The position numbers and the translations under genes are program-made. From Oxalobacteraceae bacterium (lineage in GTDB: Bacteria > Pseudomonadota > Gammaproteobacteria > Burkholderiales > Burkholderiaceae_D): a stretch of 7,885 nucleotides of DNA. Positions within the stretch are counted from its first letter, which is position 1; each line of letters starts with the position of its first letter. The notes under the pieces are model-generated. The model saw only the letters and a program-made list of their open reading frames with translations, had not been told where the DNA came from and ran no database searches. Where the stretch lies: positions 1 through 7,885 of the forward strand of contig JAIXQV010000279.1 of assembly GCA_027485535.1 (NCBI GenBank), in the 5' to 3' direction. Positions 5,674-7,885 of this stretch are shown in pieces.

Positions 5674-6843
5674 ATGAACCCTGTATTCAACCTACGAAGC
5701 TTTTCTGCACGTATCTTGCTGCCGTGCTTGTTCGTCACAATGGCCGGCTGCAGTAGCGTAAGCGATATGCTCGAGCCCGAGAAAATTGATTACAAGGGTG
5801 CCAAAAAAGCCAGTAGCAAAAACAAGCTCGAGGTACCACCTGATCTTAGCGCGCCCCGAAGCAATAACGTCTACAACGTAGAGAACTCGCGCGGCACCGC
5901 AACGGCTTCGGAATACACCGCGCGTCAACCTAGCGCAGCTGGAAAGTCGGCTTCAGCAGTGGTGCCGGAGGGTGCAGTTGCGCCAGCCGTTGTCTCGGGT
6001 ATGCGGATCGAGCGCGATGGCCAGCAGCGCTGGCTGGTGGCCAAGGAGGCGCCCGATGTGCTTTGGCCTAAGGTCAAAGATTTTTGGCAAGAGAATGGGT
6101 TTCTGATGGCGGTCGATAACCCACAGGCCGGTGTGATGGAGACCGACTGGGCAGAAAACCGCGCCAAGATTCCGCAGGACTTCATTCGTAACACCATCGG
6201 TAAAGTATTCGACTCCTTGTACTCCACTGGCGAACGCGACAAATTTCGCACCCGGCTCGAGCGTCGAGCCGATGGTGGTACCGAGATTTACATCAGCCAC
6301 CGTGGTGCAGAAGAAAAAGTGACCAGTCAGGTGCTTAGCCAGTCTATGGTTTGGACCGCGCGCCCTTCAGATCCTGAGTTGGAGGCGGAATTTCTGAGGC
6401 GACTCATGACCGCGCTGGGTAGCGATCCGAAGACCGCAGCTGCTGCGGTCAAGGACGCCAAACCAATTGCTGCCGAGCGGTCGCGTATATCGAAAGATGC
6501 AACCGAGGTCGAGATTAGCGAAGGCTTTGATCGCGCCTGGCGTCGTGTTGGTCTGGCACTCGATCGTGTTGGTTTCACTGTCGAAGATCGAGATCGTGCG
6601 CGAGGCCTGTACTTTGTGCGTTATGTCGATCAAGGTGACGACGCTAAGAACAAATCAGACCCAGGTTTTTTTGCCCGAATGTTCCGTTCGAAAAGCGACA
6701 ACAGCGATGCGTTGCGCTACCAGATACGCGTACAAGGTGCGGAGACCAGCAGCAAGGTCTCGGTGCAAAACGACAAAGGCGCAGTCGCCAGTGATGCCAA
6801 CGCGAAGCGCATTCTTGCCCTGCTTAACGAGCAACTGAAGTAA
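5674..6843 (+). CDS. bamC: Outer membrane assembly lipoprotein BamC
   Basis: BamC (NlpB) is a lipoprotein of the BAM complex, which inserts beta-barrel proteins into the outer membrane. The N-terminus carries a signal peptide with basic residues followed by a hydrophobic stretch and the lipobox MAGC ending at Cys26; Met at -3 replaces the usual Leu. Residues 30-65 form the extended segment of the family (DYKGAK...LEVPPDLSAP), which in E. coli lies along BamD. An Ala/Ser/Thr/Val-rich linker follows to about 108, then two helix-grip domains at about 110-250 and 275-389, joined by an Ala-rich linker near 250-275. At 389 residues it is longer than the E. coli protein (344). No terminator lies between it and dapA, so joint transcription is likely. 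The translation start has no strong Shine-Dalgarno sequence. Confidence 0.95.
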   Translation: MNPVFNLRSFSARILLPCLFVTMAGCSSVSDMLEPEKIDYKGAKKASSKNKLEVPPDLSAPRSNNVYNVENSRGTATASEYTARQPSAAGKSASAVVPEGAVAPAVVSGMRIERDGQQRWLVAKEAPDVLWPKVKDFWQENGFLMAVDNPQAGVMETDWAENRAKIPQDFIRNTIGKVFDSLYSTGERDKFRTRLERRADGGTEIYISHRGAEEKVTSQVLSQSMVWTARPSDPELEAEFLRRLMTALGSDPKTAAAAVKDAKPIAAERSRISKDATEVEISEGFDRAWRRVGLALDRVGFTVEDRDRARGLYFVRYVDQGDDAKNKSDPGFFARMFRSKSDNSDALRYQIRVQGAETSSKVSVQNDKGAVASDANAKRILALLNEQLK

Positions 6844-6875
6844 CCCATGTCTTGCCCGGACGCTTGGGGTAGGGG

Positions 6876-7667
6876 GTGAAGTTCGCCAGTGTTGGCAGCG
6901 GCAGCGAGGGCAATGCGCTTCTGATCTCCGCTACCTCAGGGTCCACTGCCACCCACGTCATGCTGGACTGCGGGTTTGGGCCGCGCGAGTTATCTCGTCG
7001 CTTCGCTCGGCTCGAGATGTCACCCGACCAGCTTGCGGGTATCGTGGTCACGCACGAGCACTCCGACCACTTGGGCGGTGTATTTCAGGTGGCCCGGCAG
7101 TACAAAGTCCCGGTATGGTTGACCCATGGCTGCTTCGAAAGCGCATCTAAAGATGAGGCCCTGGGTGTCGACGTTCATATATGCCGCGATGGCGAAGCGT
7201 TTGATGTCGGCGACCTCGAGATTCGTCCCTACACCGTCCCGCATGATGCGCGTGAGCCAGTCCAATACACCGCTTCAGACGGGCGCTATAAGCTCGGCGT
7301 GCTGACTGATGTCGGACATGCGACGCAGCACCTGATCTCCGCCTTGGCAGGCTGTGATGCCTTGCTGCTTGAGTTTAATCACGACACCGATATGCTGGCG
7401 CGCTCCGGTTACCCGGCCTGGCTTAAATCGCGCATCTCTGGCCCGTATGGCCATCTATCGAACGAGTCGGCAGCGGGCATCTTGCGCGAAGTCGACAAGA
7501 CCAAGCTCCATACCTTGATCGCCGCACATTTATCGCAGCGGAACAATACGCCGGCGCTGGTACGCGCGGCTATTGAGCCGGCAATTGCGGGGGAAGATAT
7601 TGCGCTGTTGGTGGCGGACCAGCAGACAGGCTCGGAGTGGATTGCATGTGACGGGCGGCGTGGTTAG
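6876..7667 (+). CDS. MBL-fold metallo-hydrolase, YycJ/WalJ-like
   Basis: A 263-residue metallo-beta-lactamase-fold hydrolase. The family N-terminus KFASVGSGSEGNA (2-14) is intact. Metal ligands are seen in THEHSDH (59-65), His123 in VPHD, Asp145 in LTDVGH and His218 in AAHLSQ, with GHLSN at 192-196. YycJ/WalJ relatives in Firmicutes have been linked to cell-wall and DNA-replication coordination and show 5'-3' exonuclease activity; the proteobacterial members next to bamC are not well characterised, so activity here is inferred. The start is GTG: an in-frame TAG at 6870 leaves only one codon before it, so the start is essentially fixed. GGGG (6866-6869) may serve as ribosome binding site. The gap to bamC is 32 bases, consistent with a dapA-bamC-MBL operon. 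Confidence 0.93.
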   Translation: MKFASVGSGSEGNALLISATSGSTATHVMLDCGFGPRELSRRFARLEMSPDQLAGIVVTHEHSDHLGGVFQVARQYKVPVWLTHGCFESASKDEALGVDVHICRDGEAFDVGDLEIRPYTVPHDAREPVQYTASDGRYKLGVLTDVGHATQHLISALAGCDALLLEFNHDTDMLARSGYPAWLKSRISGPYGHLSNESAAGILREVDKTKLHTLIAAHLSQRNNTPALVRAAIEPAIAGEDIALLVADQQTGSEWIACDGRRG

Positions 7668-7769
7668 AACCCACTTATAAAATACTGCCGAAGCACCGCT
7701 GACAGCACCGCAAAAACATCCACAAAACACCGCCGAATAGCCGCCGAAGTTATTGCAGCGGTAGACAAC
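7668..7769. other. Convergent intergenic spacer with short CACCGC and GCCGAA repeats
   Basis: No gene is supported here. The stretch contains CACCGC three times (7694, 7706, 7728), GCCGAA three times (7687, 7732, 7743), AGCACCGC twice 12 bases apart and CCGCCGAA twice 11 bases apart. The units are too short and irregular to call a known repeat family. It lies in the 3' untranslated zone of the MBL gene. Confidence 0.5.
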
Positions 7770-7797
7770 AAAAAAGCCGCCTTAGGGCGGCTTTTTT
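7770..7797. terminator. Bidirectional Rho-independent terminator
   Basis: Six A residues, GCCGCC (7776-7781), a TTAG loop, GGCGGC (7786-7791) and six T residues make a 12-bp stem with a U-tract in either direction. It sits between the + strand MBL gene and the - strand gene ending at 7841 and can stop transcripts from both sides. Confidence 0.93.
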
Positions 7798-7801
7798 ATC
7801 G

Positions 7802-7823
7802 ACACACCGACGGATCGGTGTGT
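7802..7823. repeat. 9-bp perfect hairpin next to the terminator
   Basis: ACACACCGA (7802-7810) pairs exactly with TCGGTGTGT (7815-7823) around a CGGA loop. There is no T-run on either strand, so it is not itself an intrinsic terminator. On the - strand it lies between the stop codon of the convergent gene and the terminator, so that mRNA would end in two stacked hairpins. Confidence 0.75.
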
Positions 7824-7840
7824 TCGTCAGCAACGAGAGA

Positions 7841-7885
7841 TTACTTCTTCTCTTCTGCAGCTGGTGCGTCAGCCTTCGGTGCTTC
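7841..7885 (-). CDS. C-terminal end of an unidentified Ala/Lys/Glu-rich protein
   Basis: Reading the - strand from the window edge gives EAPKADAPAAEEKK followed by TAA (stop at 7841-7843). The frame is supported by its position just before two hairpins and a terminator that suits the - strand, and by the typical bacterial Ala/Lys/Glu C-terminal tail ending in Lys-Lys. Such tails occur on ribosomal proteins, phasins, histone-like proteins and others, so I cannot name it. All but the last 14 residues lie outside the window. It converges on the MBL gene. Confidence 0.6.
   Translation of the reverse strand, partial: EAPKADAPAAEEKK

Noticed and set aside
5280..5738. Long - strand open frame of 152 codons opposite dapA and the start of bamC
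   Set aside because: It is antisense to firmly identified genes, its product resembles nothing known, and it looks like a shadow of biased codon use.
7676..7683. TATAAAAT after the MBL gene as a promoter
   Set aside because: There is no -35 at suitable spacing and no + strand gene before the terminator at 7770.
1..7885. Mobile element, phage, CRISPR or defence island
   Set aside because: All large genes are recognisable housekeeping families with uniform appearance; no transposase, integrase, terminal repeats or spacer arrays are visible.

Overview
This window looks like ordinary chromosomal DNA of a moderately high-GC proteobacterium, most probably a betaproteobacterium (Burkholderiales-like) or a close relative. 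The reasons are the protein flavours recalled from known families (the DapA, TrpS and PHP-protein sequences read like beta-proteobacterial versions) and the gene order PHP protein / yciO / site-2 protease / trpS / methyltransferase / dapA / bamC / YycJ-type metallo-hydrolase. There is no sign of a prophage, insertion sequence, CRISPR array, tRNA or rRNA. Eight genes lie head to tail on the + strand, plus the last codons of a ninth on the - strand.

Layout. 2-511: 3' part of a PHP-domain RNase AM gene. 512-643: an htpX leader with a 9-bp inverted repeat, a possible heat-shock promoter and a clear ribosome binding site. 644-1513: htpX, a membrane zinc protease, closed by a strong intrinsic terminator at 1535-1569. 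1576-2196: yciO, whose start codon sits just after the terminator T-tract. 2253-2909: a small M50 (site-2) membrane protease with an extended -10 box so close upstream that the mRNA may be leaderless. 2916-4118: trpS, of the type with a C-terminal four-cysteine [4Fe-4S] motif. 4118-4687: an orphan class I methyltransferase overlapping trpS by one base. 4761-5639: dapA. 5674-6843: bamC. 6876-7667: a YycJ/WalJ-like MBL-fold hydrolase starting with GTG. 7668-7840: a convergent intergenic region with a bidirectional terminator and a second hairpin. 7841-7885: C-terminal end of an unidentified Ala/Lys/Glu-rich protein on the - strand.

How the genes relate. Two probable transcription blocks follow htpX: site-2 protease-trpS-methyltransferase, and dapA-bamC-MBL. 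The themes are envelope upkeep (htpX, the site-2 protease, bamC), RNA and translation (RNase AM, yciO, trpS) and lysine/cell-wall precursor supply (dapA). I do not see a new multi-gene system. The points most worth a second look are the iron-sulfur TrpRS signature, htpX lying inside what is elsewhere a PHP-yciO pair, the structured htpX leader, the missing Shine-Dalgarno sequences with a likely leaderless start, the uncharacterised methyltransferase, and the tandem-hairpin 3' UTR of the convergent gene.
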